Assembly: GCA_002307185.1 (NCBI GenBank)
Contig: DBTT01000038.1
Location: forward strand, 62,001-126,000
From: Bacteroidales bacterium UBA1309
GTDB taxonomy: Bacteria > Bacteroidota > Bacteroidia > Bacteroidales > Dysgonomonadaceae
Reading direction: 5' to 3'
DNA: 64,000 nt
Part shown: piece by piece, positions 25,231 to 33,900 of the stretch
How the letters are laid out: every line of letters starts with the position of its first letter
Position numbering within the stretch: the first letter of the stretch is position 1
Notes under the pieces: model-generated
What the model was told of the DNA's origin: nothing
Seen by the model: only the letters and a program-made list of their open reading frames with translations
The model's database searches: none
Program-made: the position numbers and the translations under genes

Positions 25231-28086
25231 CTACGAACAACAATTTCCGAGGCTTGCCACCAAATTGCGATCGCCAAAGGCATTGTCAACGCGTGCCACA
25301 TTCACCCAGAATTTGTTTTCGGCCACAAAATCCAATGGGTAAACGGCCTTGGTTCTCGAATAGGCATGCTTCCATTCATCGGCCACAACTTCATATTCAG
25401 GATGCGGCGCATTCACCAAGACATTGTCCTGAAGGGTGTATTCGCCATTCTGCACTTCTTCCGTTTCCTTTCGGATTTGTTTCATGGCTGCCACAAAACG
25501 GTCTAATTCTGCAAGGCTTTCGCTTTCTGTGGGCTCAATCATCAATGTGCCGTGAATAGGAAACGACAAAGTGGGCGCATGGTAGCCATAGTCGATCAAG
25601 CGCTTGGCAATATCGGTTTCGCTGATTCCGGATTCGTCTTTGATATCGCGGCAATCGATAATTAATTCGTGAGCAACGCGGCCTTTTTCTCCACGGAACA
25701 GCACCTCGTAAGAGCCTTGAAGGCAATCAGCTAGATAATTGGCGTTGAGAATTGCAGTTTGCGTAGCCAAAGTAAGACCCGAGGTTCCCATCATGCGGAT
25801 GTATCCGTAAGTAATGGTGAGAATACCTGCGCTTCCATAAGGCGCGGATGCAACGGCATTCAAATCGCTATCGTTCAGGAAATCATGGTGTGGCATAAAT
25901 GGGACCAAATGTTCGGCCATGCAGATTGGGCCTTCTCCCGGGCCGCCGCCGCCATGGGGAATGGAAAAAGTTTTGTGCAAATTCAAATGGCAAACATCCG
26001 CCCCGATTGTCCCCGGATTGGTAAGCCCGACTTGCGCGTTCATATTGGCACCATCCATGTACACTTGCCCACCGTTTTCGTGTACGATCTGAATCATGCC
26101 GCGGATTCCGGTTTCGAATATTCCATTGGTGGAAGGATAGGTGATCATAAATGCGGCCAGATTTTCTTTGTTCTCTTCCGCTTTTTTACGAAGATCCTCC
26201 AATTTGACGTTTCCAAACTCATCGCACTCCACCACTACCACATCAAAACCAGCCTGGGCTGCAGACGCAGGGTTGGTGCCGTGGGCAGAGGCTGGGATCA
26301 GAACGATGTTCCGGTGTCCTTCTCCTTTATCCTGCTGATAGGCACGGATGGTCATCAGTCCGGCAAATTCTCCGGCGGCTCCTGAGTTAGGCTGAAAGCT
26401 AACACCTGGCAAGCCGGTAATTTCAGCCAAGTAAGTAGCCAACTCGGAAATTATTTCGGAGTATCCTGAAACTTGATCCAGTGGAGAAAATGGATGTATA
26501 TTCTGCAAACCACTCAGTCCCAAAGGCAGAAGCTCCGATGCTGCATTCAACTTCATGGTGCATGAACCGAGAGGGATCATAGAATGAGCCAAAGAAATGT
26601 CGCGACGCTCTAACTTTTTGATGTAACGCATCAATTCTGTTTCAGTGTGGTAAGAATTGAACACATCGTGTTGCAAATAATGGCTTGTGCGAAGAAACGA
26701 ACTCTTGATTGTCAGTTTTTCGTCCAAATCGTCCACCATCAGTATATTATTTACTTTTGCAGCTAGGGCAAAGACAGCTAAAATCTCATGGATCCGGTAG
26801 TCGGTGATGGTTTCACCCACGCTGATTCCGATTTCTCCGGATGCAAAATAACGGAAATTTATTTCCCGCATTTCAGCTAATTCTTTAATTGTTTGTTGTG
26901 AAACGGCTTCCGGAAGAGCTATTTTCAAGGTGTCGAAATACTGTTCGTTCAATTGCTTGTATCCCCAACCTGAAACTTCTTCAGCGATGATGCTTGCTGC
27001 CGAATGGATGCGGTAGGCAATGTCCTTCAACCCGCTTTCACCGTGGTAAACGGCGTAAAACGATGCCATTGTGGCCAACAAGGCTTGTGCTGTACAAATA
27101 TTCGAGGTTGCTTTTTCTCGTTTGATATGCTGTTCGCGCATTTGTAAAGCCATCCGCAGGGCGGGTTTGCCATACACATCTTTCGACATGCCGATAATTC
27201 GCCCCGGAATAAAACGTTTGAAATCATCTTTTGTGGCAAAAAACGCAGCTGAAGGACCTCCGTAAAACATCGGCACCCCAAAACGCTGGCTGCTTCCAAA
27301 TGCAATATCCGCTCCCCATTCTCCTGGAGGGGTGAGCAATAGCAACGCCATCAGGTCTGTCGCCACAGCCACCTTGCAATCAAGAAGATGAGCCTTTTGG
27401 GTGAAACCGGTATAATCCTCGATGCCACCATTGGAGTTCGGATATTGGACGATGGCGCCGAAATAGCTTGCATCCAGTTCCGCAGTCTTGTAATCGCCGA
27501 CAACTACTTCGATTTTTTGCACATTCGAGCGGGTATGAATCACGGCTAAAGTTTGCGGGAAAACATGCTGGTCAATAAAAACTTTATTCACACCCTCTTT
27601 CACCTGATTACGTGTGCGAAGATTGAACATCATCGTTACGGCCTCTGCGGCAGCCGTAGCTTCATCCAAAAGGGAGCAGTTGGACAAAGGCAAAGCTGTG
27701 AGTTCGCTCACCGCTGTTTGAAAATTGTAAAGGGCCTCCAAGCGACCTTGGGAAATTTCTGCCTGATAAGGTGTGTAGGAAGTGTACCAGCAAGGATTTT
27801 CGAATACATTGCGGTAGATGGCCGCAGGTGTTATGGTTTCGTACCAGCCCATGCCGATGCAAGAAGCAAAGGTGCGGTTTTGGGATGCCAAAAACTCGAT
27901 ATGCTCTGCATATTCGTGTTCGCTAAGTCCTTCGGGGAGATTCAAGCCGTCCTTAAGTCTGATATTGGAAGGAATTGTTTGCTCGATCAACTCCTCCAAA
28001 GAAGCCACGCCAATCTTAGACAGCATCACCTTCTGTTCCGAAGGATTGACACCTACATGGCGGTGGCTGAATTGTTCTGTCTTCAT
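25231..28086 (-). CDS. gcvP: Glycine dehydrogenase (decarboxylating), P protein
   Basis: This 951-residue single-chain P protein of the glycine cleavage system uses PLP to decarboxylate glycine and passes the aminomethyl group to lipoyl-H protein (GcvH). The full-length, fused form is clear: an N-terminal half with HRHVGVNPSEQ and WYTSYTPYQAEISQGRLEA, and a C-terminal half with SMIPLGSCTMKLN and the PLP-lysine motif LNLHKTFSIPHGGGGPGEGP, whose Lys is residue 705. I start at ATG 28086 (MKTEQFSHRHVG); the upstream open frame to 28158 has no family match. Genes for H and T proteins are not in the window. It lies downstream of a metallo-hydrolase in the same direction. Confidence 0.96.
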   Translation of the reverse strand: MKTEQFSHRHVGVNPSEQKVMLSKIGVASLEELIEQTIPSNIRLKDGLNLPEGLSEHEYAEHIEFLASQNRTFASCIGMGWYETITPAAIYRNVFENPCWYTSYTPYQAEISQGRLEALYNFQTAVSELTALPLSNCSLLDEATAAAEAVTMMFNLRTRNQVKEGVNKVFIDQHVFPQTLAVIHTRSNVQKIEVVVGDYKTAELDASYFGAIVQYPNSNGGIEDYTGFTQKAHLLDCKVAVATDLMALLLLTPPGEWGADIAFGSSQRFGVPMFYGGPSAAFFATKDDFKRFIPGRIIGMSKDVYGKPALRMALQMREQHIKREKATSNICTAQALLATMASFYAVYHGESGLKDIAYRIHSAASIIAEEVSGWGYKQLNEQYFDTLKIALPEAVSQQTIKELAEMREINFRYFASGEIGISVGETITDYRIHEILAVFALAAKVNNILMVDDLDEKLTIKSSFLRTSHYLQHDVFNSYHTETELMRYIKKLERRDISLAHSMIPLGSCTMKLNAASELLPLGLSGLQNIHPFSPLDQVSGYSEIISELATYLAEITGLPGVSFQPNSGAAGEFAGLMTIRAYQQDKGEGHRNIVLIPASAHGTNPASAAQAGFDVVVVECDEFGNVKLEDLRKKAEENKENLAAFMITYPSTNGIFETGIRGMIQIVHENGGQVYMDGANMNAQVGLTNPGTIGADVCHLNLHKTFSIPHGGGGPGEGPICMAEHLVPFMPHHDFLNDSDLNAVASAPYGSAGILTITYGYIRMMGTSGLTLATQTAILNANYLADCLQGSYEVLFRGEKGRVAHELIIDCRDIKDESGISETDIAKRLIDYGYHAPTLSFPIHGTLMIEPTESESLAELDRFVAAMKQIRKETEEVQNGEYTLQDNVLVNAPHPEYEVVADEWKHAYSRTKAVYPLDFVAENKFWVNVARVDNAFGDRNLVASLGNCCS

Positions 28087-28177
28087 AAAAATAAAAGTAG
28101 TTATAATCTGTTGGTTAGTCGGAAACCGAAATTCCCCACAATCTATGTTATGTGCCAATATCTAAAAGAAATCCTAT

Positions 28178-28816
28178 TTATCGCAGATATGGATTGTTTC
28201 TTTGCTCATAGCCAATGGTTGTGGAAGGACCGTGTCCCGAATAGACGATGGTATCGGATGGTAGAGGTAGAAGCTTTTTCTGAATTCCATCAATCAACTG
28301 TTCAAAATTGCCGCCTTCAAGGTCGGTGCGTCCAATGCTACCTCTGAAAAGAACATCTCCAACAAATGCACATTGGCCCTGGCTACTGTAGAATACCACG
28401 CTACCCGGTGAATGACCCGGAACTTCAAGGACTACAAATTCTTGATTTCCAAATGTAATTATATCGTTTTCATTTAGATATTTTCCTATTTTAGGCTTTG
28501 CCGTTTCGTGGGGGAAGCCAAACATTTTCATTTGTTCAGACATTTTATCAAGCAAAAACAGGTCTTTGGTATTGGCCTCTGCCAACATTCCCAGTCTTTC
28601 CTCAATAAAAACGTTCCCAAACACGTGGTCAAAATGAAGATGGGTGTTCAATAAATGTTTTACAACCAAGTCATTGTCCAAAATAAATTCGAGCAACTCC
28701 ATTTTTTCATCCGGATAAAAACATCCGGCATCAATAATCACACATTCATTCGTCTCGTCATACACCACGTAGGTGTTTTCGCGAACCGGATTGAATTCAA
28801 ATTGCTTTATTTTCAT
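28178..28816 (-). CDS. Metallo-beta-lactamase-fold hydrolase (glyoxalase II-like)
   Basis: This 212-residue MBL-fold hydrolase carries the metal motif HLHFDHVFG (HxHxDH, about residue 60), a second His in VPGHSPGSVVFYS, an Asp in FVGDVLFRGSIGRTD, and a final YSGHGPSTTIGYE. This is the small bacterial glyoxalase II/YcbL-like group, which hydrolyses thioesters such as S-lactoylglutathione or acts on related substrates; the precise substrate is unknown. It has its own promoter match upstream and lies 91 nt before gcvP, so read-through into gcvP is possible. Confidence 0.88.
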   Translation of the reverse strand: MKIKQFEFNPVRENTYVVYDETNECVIIDAGCFYPDEKMELLEFILDNDLVVKHLLNTHLHFDHVFGNVFIEERLGMLAEANTKDLFLLDKMSEQMKMFGFPHETAKPKIGKYLNENDIITFGNQEFVVLEVPGHSPGSVVFYSSQGQCAFVGDVLFRGSIGRTDLEGGNFEQLIDGIQKKLLPLPSDTIVYSGHGPSTTIGYEQRNNPYLR

Positions 28817-28833
28817 TTAAAAAGAATTTTGCA

Positions 28834-28863
28834 CAAAATTATCATTATTCTACAACATACAAA
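28834..28863 (-). promoter_or_regulatory. Promoter of the metallo-hydrolase gene
   Basis: On the minus strand TTTG (28863-28860) and TAATTTTG (28841-28834) are 18 nt apart, close to the Bacteroidota consensus, and the start codon follows 17 nt later. Confidence 0.65.
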
Positions 28864-28954
28864 CGAATAAAAAGTTAAAGCTCAATCAATAAAAATGATT
28901 TGGGTTTTAAGCATTCCGAGAGATGGAAGTGTTTTAAGTTTAGGATATTATTCC

Positions 28955-28962
28955 TATTTTTG
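28955..28962 (+). promoter_or_regulatory. Candidate -7 element of the radical SAM gene
   Basis: TATTTTTG fits TAnnTTTG exactly and ends 24 nt before the ATG at 28987. The -33 position reads TTTT rather than TTTG, so the match is partial. Confidence 0.5.
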
Positions 28963-28986
28963 CGTGCAATACCACAATTTTTCAAA

Positions 28987-29994
28987 ATGAACATTTATAA
29001 AATTTTAAAATTATCTAAACGAATCCATAACCCATACATTAATTTGGCAGGCATTTTTGCTTTTCATGTTCTCCGCCGAAGGTATCTTGGAGTGTTTCTG
29101 GATCCGGCCCTGGCGTGCAATCTGCGTTGCCAAATGTGCCATTTCAGTGATGATGGTTACAGGAAAGCCTTAACGAGGAAAATCTTGAACATGGAACAAA
29201 TTGAAAAGATTTCAAATGGGTTTTTCCACAGAGCGCTTAAACTTCAAATAGGGTGCGCAGCAGAACCTACTGTTTATAAAGATTTGGCTTCTATCATAAA
29301 ATTAGGAAAACAAAAGCAAATTCCATACATATCCCTCACCACGAATGCCAATTTATTAAATCCAGAACTCCTTGAGGATTACCTGCACGCAGGGCTGGAT
29401 GAAATAACTATTTCATTGCACGGCGTTTATAAACAAACCTATGAGAAATTAATGGCCAATGCCAATTATGAAAAGTTTCATTCTGCACTGAAAATAATAT
29501 CGGAAGCAAAGAAAACGCATAATTTAAAATTGAGAATCAATTACACGATGAACGCCGATAACATTGACGAGCTAAAAGATTTCTTTCAAGTTTTTGGCCA
29601 CATAGATATTGATTCGCTCCAGATGAGGCCAATTGTAAAGCAAGGAAACACGGCATATGCCAATTTCGACCACACCGAAATCATCAATAAATACGATGTT
29701 ATCTTAGCAAAAATAAGGGAAGAGGCTCTTAAAAGAAATATAACATGCATTGCTCCACTTAAAAACCAACTGATTGAGCAAGAAAACAGTAGCCTCAATG
29801 AAAATATCACGCAATCAACTTATTGCTACATATCGCCTGATTATGCTTGGAGGAAGGATTATGATCTGGAAAACGACACGTTTGAAAGTTATAGCAAACG
29901 GACACGTGCCGCCTTTCTGCTGTTTAAGAATATATTCAAAAGGAACAGGGTGCATAGCAAGAATAAGAGGCATTTTAAGTACGACATCAATTAA
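28987..29994 (+). CDS. Radical SAM protein of unknown substrate
   Basis: This 335-residue radical SAM enzyme has the cluster motif CNLRCQMC (Cys44, Cys48, Cys51), the exact CxxxCxxC of the family, within DPALACNLRCQMCHF. SAM-binding stretches SLTTNANLLNPELL and ITISLHG follow. The C-terminal part is lysine- and arginine-rich and lacks a clear SPASM cysteine cluster. Substrate cannot be deduced; relatives of this layout act on peptides, lipids or cofactors. I use ATG 28987 (MNIYKILKLSK) because the promoter precedes it; the frame is open upstream to 28900. It converges with rsmG, 6 nt apart. Confidence 0.85.
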   Translation: MNIYKILKLSKRIHNPYINLAGIFAFHVLRRRYLGVFLDPALACNLRCQMCHFSDDGYRKALTRKILNMEQIEKISNGFFHRALKLQIGCAAEPTVYKDLASIIKLGKQKQIPYISLTTNANLLNPELLEDYLHAGLDEITISLHGVYKQTYEKLMANANYEKFHSALKIISEAKKTHNLKLRINYTMNADNIDELKDFFQVFGHIDIDSLQMRPIVKQGNTAYANFDHTEIINKYDVILAKIREEALKRNITCIAPLKNQLIEQENSSLNENITQSTYCYISPDYAWRKDYDLENDTFESYSKRTRAAFLLFKNIFKRNRVHSKNKRHFKYDIN

Positions 29995-30000
29995 AATATA

Positions 30001-30621
30001 CTACAAAGCCACATAAACCACCTTTTTTGTTTCGAAAAACTCTTCTTCAAAAAAATCGCTGAGGTCTGTTACCTCGGCAACTTGTTTGAATGGCAACACT
30101 TCGTGAGCCAATTCTCCTCCTTTGAGGCAAATCAATCCGTTGGGCGTCGCGTTTTTATGATCCGAAGAGATATTTTTTCGAACCAGCTTCACCAAATCAG
30201 CAAGCGGCATCACTGCCCGGCTGACGACAAAATTAAATTTCCCTTTTTCTTCTTCCACACGAGCATGGCGAAACCTCACGTTGCTAAGCCCAAGTGCCGA
30301 AGCAACTTCTGCGGCGACTTTAATTTTTTTACCTATGCTATCCAAGAGAAGAAACTCGCATTCGGGGAAGAAAATGGCTAGCGGAATTCCAGGGAAACCC
30401 CCGCCTGTGCCGACATCCAGAAAGCTTGTGCCAGACCTAAAGTTATGCGCTTTTGCAATTCCAAGAGAATGAAGCACATGCCTCTCGTATAAGTTCTCAA
30501 TGTCTTTGCGGGAAATAACGTTTATCTTCGAATTCCAATCGGCATACAAATCATAAAGTGCAGCAAACTGCTCCTTTTGTTTGTCCGTCAAACCGGAAAA
30601 ATATTTAAGAATAATGTCCAT
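30001..30621 (-). CDS. rsmG: 16S rRNA (guanine-527-N7)-methyltransferase
   Basis: This 206-residue RsmG (GidB) methylates N7 of G527 in 16S rRNA using S-adenosylmethionine. The SAM-binding fold is plain: NVISRKDIENLYERHVLHSL, then FLDVGTGGGFPGIPLAIFFP, LLLDSIGKKIKV and VVSRAVMPLADLV, all standard RsmG wording. Length is normal for the family. It lies 10 nt after an RsiV-like lipoprotein gene and is probably transcribed with it. Loss of this enzyme commonly gives low-level streptomycin resistance, which is general family knowledge. Confidence 0.95.
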   Translation of the reverse strand: MDIILKYFSGLTDKQKEQFAALYDLYADWNSKINVISRKDIENLYERHVLHSLGIAKAHNFRSGTSFLDVGTGGGFPGIPLAIFFPECEFLLLDSIGKKIKVAAEVASALGLSNVRFRHARVEEEKGKFNFVVSRAVMPLADLVKLVRKNISSDHKNATPNGLICLKGGELAHEVLPFKQVAEVTDLSDFFEEEFFETKKVVYVAL

Positions 30622-30631
30622 ACCAAAATGA

Positions 30632-31480
30632 TTATTCCTTTAGCAAGGGCTGAATGGGTGAGTTTGGCTTCAAGATTGATTCAATTTCATTGAATGAAAA
30701 ATGAATCCGGATTTCATTGAGCGACAAGGCCGAAGACTCTCCTCTATTAAATATGTAAGTTATGCCATCTTCGTCGATCAGGAAATTGTGGTTGGATGCG
30801 ATTTCATCGATCCCGAAATATCCCAATTCTTCAAGCTCGGAAATGTTTTTTGCATTGTTTTGTTGAAGTAATTTGTTGATTAATAGAGTATGTATCATTT
30901 TTTCATAACCAGCATTATAAATGGATTCTTCAGTCAAAAACTCTCCCGTTTTCAAATTTATCACATAGTTGCGGAACGATGTGAAAGAATTGGCTCCTCC
31001 TTTGTAATTCTTTTGCTCCACCTGAAACGACAGCAAATTGTACTTGTTGAAAATTATCCTGTTGATAAGTGTTTCGAAATAAGAATAATAATCCTTCTGG
31101 TTGTCCTCTGAATCGTCTGTGTCATCGTTGTAGAACGACTTGGCATCTTCTTTGTACAAACTTACATAGTCATTTGCATAGCACTTGGCTGCTATGTTTG
31201 GCAATGAGTCGGCGTAGGCCTGGTCGAACATTGTAGAAATGAAATTTGAACAAAGAATTTTTAAGTCTTTCTCTGCCAAACCCTTTGCAGGATAGATAAA
31301 TGCGATACTCAAGTGGCAAGAGGGTTTTGTGGAATCATTATCAAGATAATAGACCTTTGTTAACTTAAGGGAATCAAAAGTCAAAGCATTGGTTTCGAGT
31401 TTTTTATCGTTTGTGTGGCATGAAGTCATGATGGTCGAAAATAAAACTCCAATACTTATTATATAGCCAATTTTCTTCAT
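30632..31480 (-). CDS. RsiV-like lipoprotein (DUF3298/DUF4163)
   Basis: This 282-residue lipoprotein has a signal with lipobox ending MTSC (Cys21), then an acidic stretch around residues 114-127, then a C-terminal DUF3298-type domain with NYVINLKTGEFLTEESIYN and FLIDEDGITYIFN, as seen in RsiV-like and other cell-surface proteins. The function is not known; related domains bind lysozyme in RsiV, but that should not be carried over here. It is probably anchored in the outer or inner membrane facing the periplasm. It precedes rsmG with 10 nt between them. Confidence 0.8.
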   Translation of the reverse strand: MKKIGYIISIGVLFSTIMTSCHTNDKKLETNALTFDSLKLTKVYYLDNDSTKPSCHLSIAFIYPAKGLAEKDLKILCSNFISTMFDQAYADSLPNIAAKCYANDYVSLYKEDAKSFYNDDTDDSEDNQKDYYSYFETLINRIIFNKYNLLSFQVEQKNYKGGANSFTSFRNYVINLKTGEFLTEESIYNAGYEKMIHTLLINKLLQQNNAKNISELEELGYFGIDEIASNHNFLIDEDGITYIFNRGESSALSLNEIRIHFSFNEIESILKPNSPIQPLLKE

Positions 31481-31503
31481 TACATTATTTTCAGAAGTTG
31501 ATA

Positions 31504-31511
31504 CAAAGATA
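31504..31511 (-). promoter_or_regulatory. Candidate -7 element of lipoprotein–rsmG operon
   Basis: The minus-strand octamer TATCTTTG (plus CAAAGATA) is an exact TAnnTTTG match 23 nt upstream of the lipoprotein ATG. No TTTG is visible at the -33 position. Confidence 0.45.
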
Positions 31512-31794
31512 AGATTATTCCCAATAATGTGTTGCGATTTGAGGAATCAATTTCACTACTTCGTAATTGAAACTAGAGATTTCAATTCTGTTTTTTTGCT
31601 TCTGCAAGGTGTGGAATATTAGAAAAATTAACTCCATAGCCAGCGAAAGTCGGTATTGGTAGCGGATTTTTGGAGCAAATTGGCGGAAATTGGGCAAAGC
31701 CGATATGGTCGAGCGCGAGATTTTCATTTTATTCCTCCCCTACTAAATTTCATGCTGAAAATAAGAAAATTACAAACAATTTCATGCAGGAAAA
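31512..31794. other. Intergenic region between lipoprotein and rplU
   Basis: This stretch of about 280 bp lies between divergent promoters. A 70-codon open frame on the minus strand (31515-31727) has no recognisable features and overlaps the lipoprotein promoter region; I do not call it a gene. Nothing else stands out. Confidence 0.3.
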
Positions 31795-31825
31795 TTTGTG
31801 GAGTAAAAAATAATGATTAATTTTG
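31795..31825 (+). promoter_or_regulatory. rplU-rpmA promoter
   Basis: TTTG at 31795-31798 and TAATTTTG at 31818-31825 are separated by 19 nt, an exact Bacteroidota-type match. The rplU ATG is 82 nt further on, leaving a leader. Confidence 0.75.
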
Positions 31826-31831
31826 CGCCTC

Positions 31832-31907
31832 GATTGCTAATAGGCTAACAAGAAATCGTCCGAAAACGATTCGCCTCAGGCGCATAACCTGTAATTTTTA
31901 ATCACAG
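31832..31907 (+). promoter_or_regulatory. Ribosomal protein leader (putative L21 leader)
   Basis: This leader of about 75 nt has two small stems, AATCGT/ACGATT (31854-31859 with 31866-31871) and CGCC/GGCG (31872-31875 with 31879-31882), just before rplU. Ribosomal protein operons are often controlled by their product binding such leaders. That this is one is inference from position. Confidence 0.35.
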
Positions 31908-32219
31908 ATGTACGTAATTGTAAATATTCAAGGGCAACAATTCAAAGTAGAAAAAGGTCAAAGGTTGTTTGTCCACAAAATTCAAGCAGAACATGGTGCT
32001 ACAATTGAATTCGAGCAAGTATTGCTTGTTGACAACGAAGGAGCTGTAACGGTAGGTTCACCGTTTGTTGACGGCGCCAAGGTGGTGGCAGAAGTTGGTT
32101 CTTTCGTCAAAGGAGATAAAGTTCTCGTTTTTCATAAAAAACGCAGAAAAGGATATCGCAAGTTGAACGGTCACCGCCAACAATTTACAGAAGTGACAGT
32201 AAAAGATATTATTGCTTAA
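31908..32219 (+). CDS. rplU: 50S ribosomal protein L21
   Basis: This 103-residue ribosomal protein L21 binds 23S rRNA in the large subunit. The sequence opens MYVIVNIQGQQFKVEKGQRL, and the C-terminal basic block KKRRKGYRKLNGHRQQFTEV contains the family's GHRQ motif. Length is typical. It lies 20 nt upstream of rpmA, the conserved L21-L27 pair, and is followed by a strong terminator after rpmA, so the two form a short operon behind the promoter at 31795. Confidence 0.97.
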   Translation: MYVIVNIQGQQFKVEKGQRLFVHKIQAEHGATIEFEQVLLVDNEGAVTVGSPFVDGAKVVAEVGSFVKGDKVLVFHKKRRKGYRKLNGHRQQFTEVTVKDIIA

Positions 32220-32239
32220 TCAGTTAAATTTTAAGAGAA

Positions 32240-32503
32240 ATGGCACATAAGAAAGGTGTAGGTAGTTCGAAAAACGGCCGTGAATCGGAAAGTAAACGAT
32301 TGGGCGTTAAAATATTTGGAGGTGAAGCCGCAAAAGCAGGTAACATCCTTGTTCGTCAAAGAGGAACAACTCATCATCCAGGTGAGAATGTCGGAATTGG
32401 AAAAGACCACACATTGTATGCTTTGGCAGACGGTGTTGTGACTTTCATCAAAAAGAGAAATGACAGGTCTTATGTTTCTGTTCTTCCTAAGGCAGAAGCG
32501 TAA
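32240..32503 (+). CDS. rpmA: 50S ribosomal protein L27
   Basis: This 87-residue ribosomal protein L27 has an N-terminal tail that reaches the peptidyl transferase centre. It reads MAHKKGVGSSKNGRESESKR with the conserved RLGVK and VRQRGTTHHPGENVGIGKDHTL stretches. The N-terminus begins directly MAHKKG, without the cleavable extension found in many Firmicutes. It is the second gene of the rplU-rpmA operon and is followed by an intrinsic terminator 20 nt after its stop. Confidence 0.97.
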   Translation: MAHKKGVGSSKNGRESESKRLGVKIFGGEAAKAGNILVRQRGTTHHPGENVGIGKDHTLYALADGVVTFIKKRNDRSYVSVLPKAEA

Positions 32504-32523
32504 ATTTAATAAAGATATTTTTA

Positions 32524-32560
32524 CAAAAGCGGATTCTCGAATGGGAATCCGCTTTTGTTC
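32524..32560 (+). terminator. rplU-rpmA terminator
   Basis: A perfect 13-bp stem (CAAAAGCGGATTC at 32524-32536 with its complement at 32545-32557) with an 8-nt loop lies 20 nt after rpmA. The 3' arm ends in TTTTG followed by TTC. Confidence 0.85.
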
Positions 32561-32779
32561 TTTCTAAATCTAAAACCACCAAAGATTTACTCGGAAAAAG
32601 GCTGCAAAAACGACTGCCCATGATTTACAAGCTAGTTGTTTGATGCATTTTGTGCAGGTTTAATATCTCATTCCCCATAAATAATTAAAACGCACCCTAA
32701 AAACCCCCATTTTGCGGTATTGCGGATTCTTTAAATATACGCTTTCTTTGTATTGTTAAATAACATAATTCAAAACGGA

Positions 32780-33280
32780 ATGGCACAGATAGGTATATTT
32801 TACGGTTCGAGTACCGGCAACACAAAAGTTGTAGCAAAAAAAATCGCCAAAGCTTTAAGCGACCACACAGTCGCATTGTTCGATGTCGCATCGGGGAGCG
32901 CTGATTTTTCGGCATACGACTTGGTGCTTTTTGGAAGTTCAACTTGGGGATTAGGCGATCTGCAAGATGATTGGGATTCGTTTATTCGTGAAGTAGGAGG
33001 TGCAGATCTGCAAGGAAAGAAAGTTGCTCTATTTGGCACAGGAGATTCTTCTTCCTACTCTGATACGTTTGGAGATGCTTTGGGCAAAATCTATGATGTG
33101 GTCAAGGAAAAGGATGCCAAATTAATTGGTCAGGTTTCGACTGATGGCTATTCCTTCGACAGCTCCGAGTCGGTAATTGACGGACAGTTTGTGGGGTTAC
33201 TACTGGATGAGGACAACGAATCCGGCAAAACAGACCAACGTATTTCTCTCTGGATAGATCAAATCAAAAAAGATCTATAA
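32780..33280 (+). CDS. Flavodoxin
   Basis: This 166-residue flavodoxin is a cytosolic FMN protein that carries low-potential electrons. The phosphate-binding loop GIFYGSSTGNTKVVA is at the N-terminus, and the flavin-contact segments FGSSTWGLGDLQDDW and FGTGDSSSYSDTFGDALG follow, as in long-chain flavodoxins. I use ATG 32780 (MAQIGIFYG); the frame is open to 32753 but the fold begins here. It is followed after 40 nt by a DUF2023 gene, a pairing I know from Bacteroidota. Electron partner not visible. Confidence 0.93.
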   Translation: MAQIGIFYGSSTGNTKVVAKKIAKALSDHTVALFDVASGSADFSAYDLVLFGSSTWGLGDLQDDWDSFIREVGGADLQGKKVALFGTGDSSSYSDTFGDALGKIYDVVKEKDAKLIGQVSTDGYSFDSSESVIDGQFVGLLLDEDNESGKTDQRISLWIDQIKKDL

Positions 33281-33320
33281 AAATCCGTTTTCCTCCAATC
33301 ACTTTAAAAATTGAAGCGTT

Positions 33321-33671
33321 ATGCAAATATTTCAGCATCACATCTATGAATTTAAAAAAGGGGTTCGTGATATGATTCTCTGCACCCTCCCTAGTGGCAA
33401 AGAAGATTTTGTGAAACAAAAGTTGGAGAAGAACAACATTTGCTATATGATCCAAAAGCTGAAAAATGGGAATATCAATGTGTTTTTTGGTAAAGAAGAA
33501 TGCCTTGTCGTTGCCAAGCATTTGTGTCTCAATAAGCCGCTGAACGAGCTCACTCCAGAGGAAGACTTTATGCTCGGGGTTCTTTTGGGATATAGTGTAA
33601 GCGAACAGTGCCACCGCTATTGCAAAACCTGCTCAAAACGAAAAAAATCAAACGCTATACTCAGTTTTTAA
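33321..33671 (+). CDS. DUF2023 protein
   Basis: This 116-residue protein of the DUF2023 family has no assigned function. It opens MQIFQHHIYEFKKGVRDMIL and has LCTLPSGKEDFVKQKLEKNN, a central YMIQKLKNGNINVFFG, and a C-terminal CHRYCKTC cysteine cluster with one His (CxxxCxxC type), which could bind a metal. The family is usually found next to flavodoxin in Bacteroidota and may regulate or serve it; that is inference from linkage. It is co-directional with flavodoxin and followed by a terminator. Confidence 0.85.
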   Translation: MQIFQHHIYEFKKGVRDMILCTLPSGKEDFVKQKLEKNNICYMIQKLKNGNINVFFGKEECLVVAKHLCLNKPLNELTPEEDFMLGVLLGYSVSEQCHRYCKTCSKRKKSNAILSF

Positions 33672-33709
33672 TAATCATTTCTATTGATAGTTTTTTTTAG
33701 TTGATCATT

Positions 33710-33743
33710 AAACCCTTCACGACGAGAGGTCGAGGAGGGTTTT
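33710..33743 (+). terminator. Terminator after flavodoxin–DUF2023
   Basis: The outer arms AAACCCT (33710-33716) and AGGGTTT (33736-33742) enclose a second stem CGAC/GTCG and are followed by TGTTTGT. It lies 39 nt after the DUF2023 stop. Confidence 0.7.
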
Positions 33744-33857
33744 GTTTGTAGATTTGTATCAAACAACAGAAGAAATCAAATCGAATAAATTGAGCTGTCA
33801 GCTGCCATTTTGTTTCAAAAAACCCTTTCCATCCTCTCTAGATTCAAAAAAAACTTT

Positions 33858-33865
33858 TAACTTTG
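33858..33865 (+). promoter_or_regulatory. Candidate -7 element of TetR gene
   Basis: TAACTTTG is an exact TAnnTTTG match 35 nt before the ATG at 33901. No TTTG is found at the -33 position. Confidence 0.5.
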
Positions 33866-33900
33866 CACATATAACTACAATATGTGCAAAAAAAGCAGCT

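Noticed and set aside
25759..26385. 208-codon plus-strand frame opposite gcvP
   Set aside because: Antisense to an intact gcvP; no features of its own.
31515..31727. 70-codon minus-strand frame upstream of the RsiV-like lipoprotein
   Set aside because: No family features, and it ends inside the region expected to hold the lipoprotein promoter.
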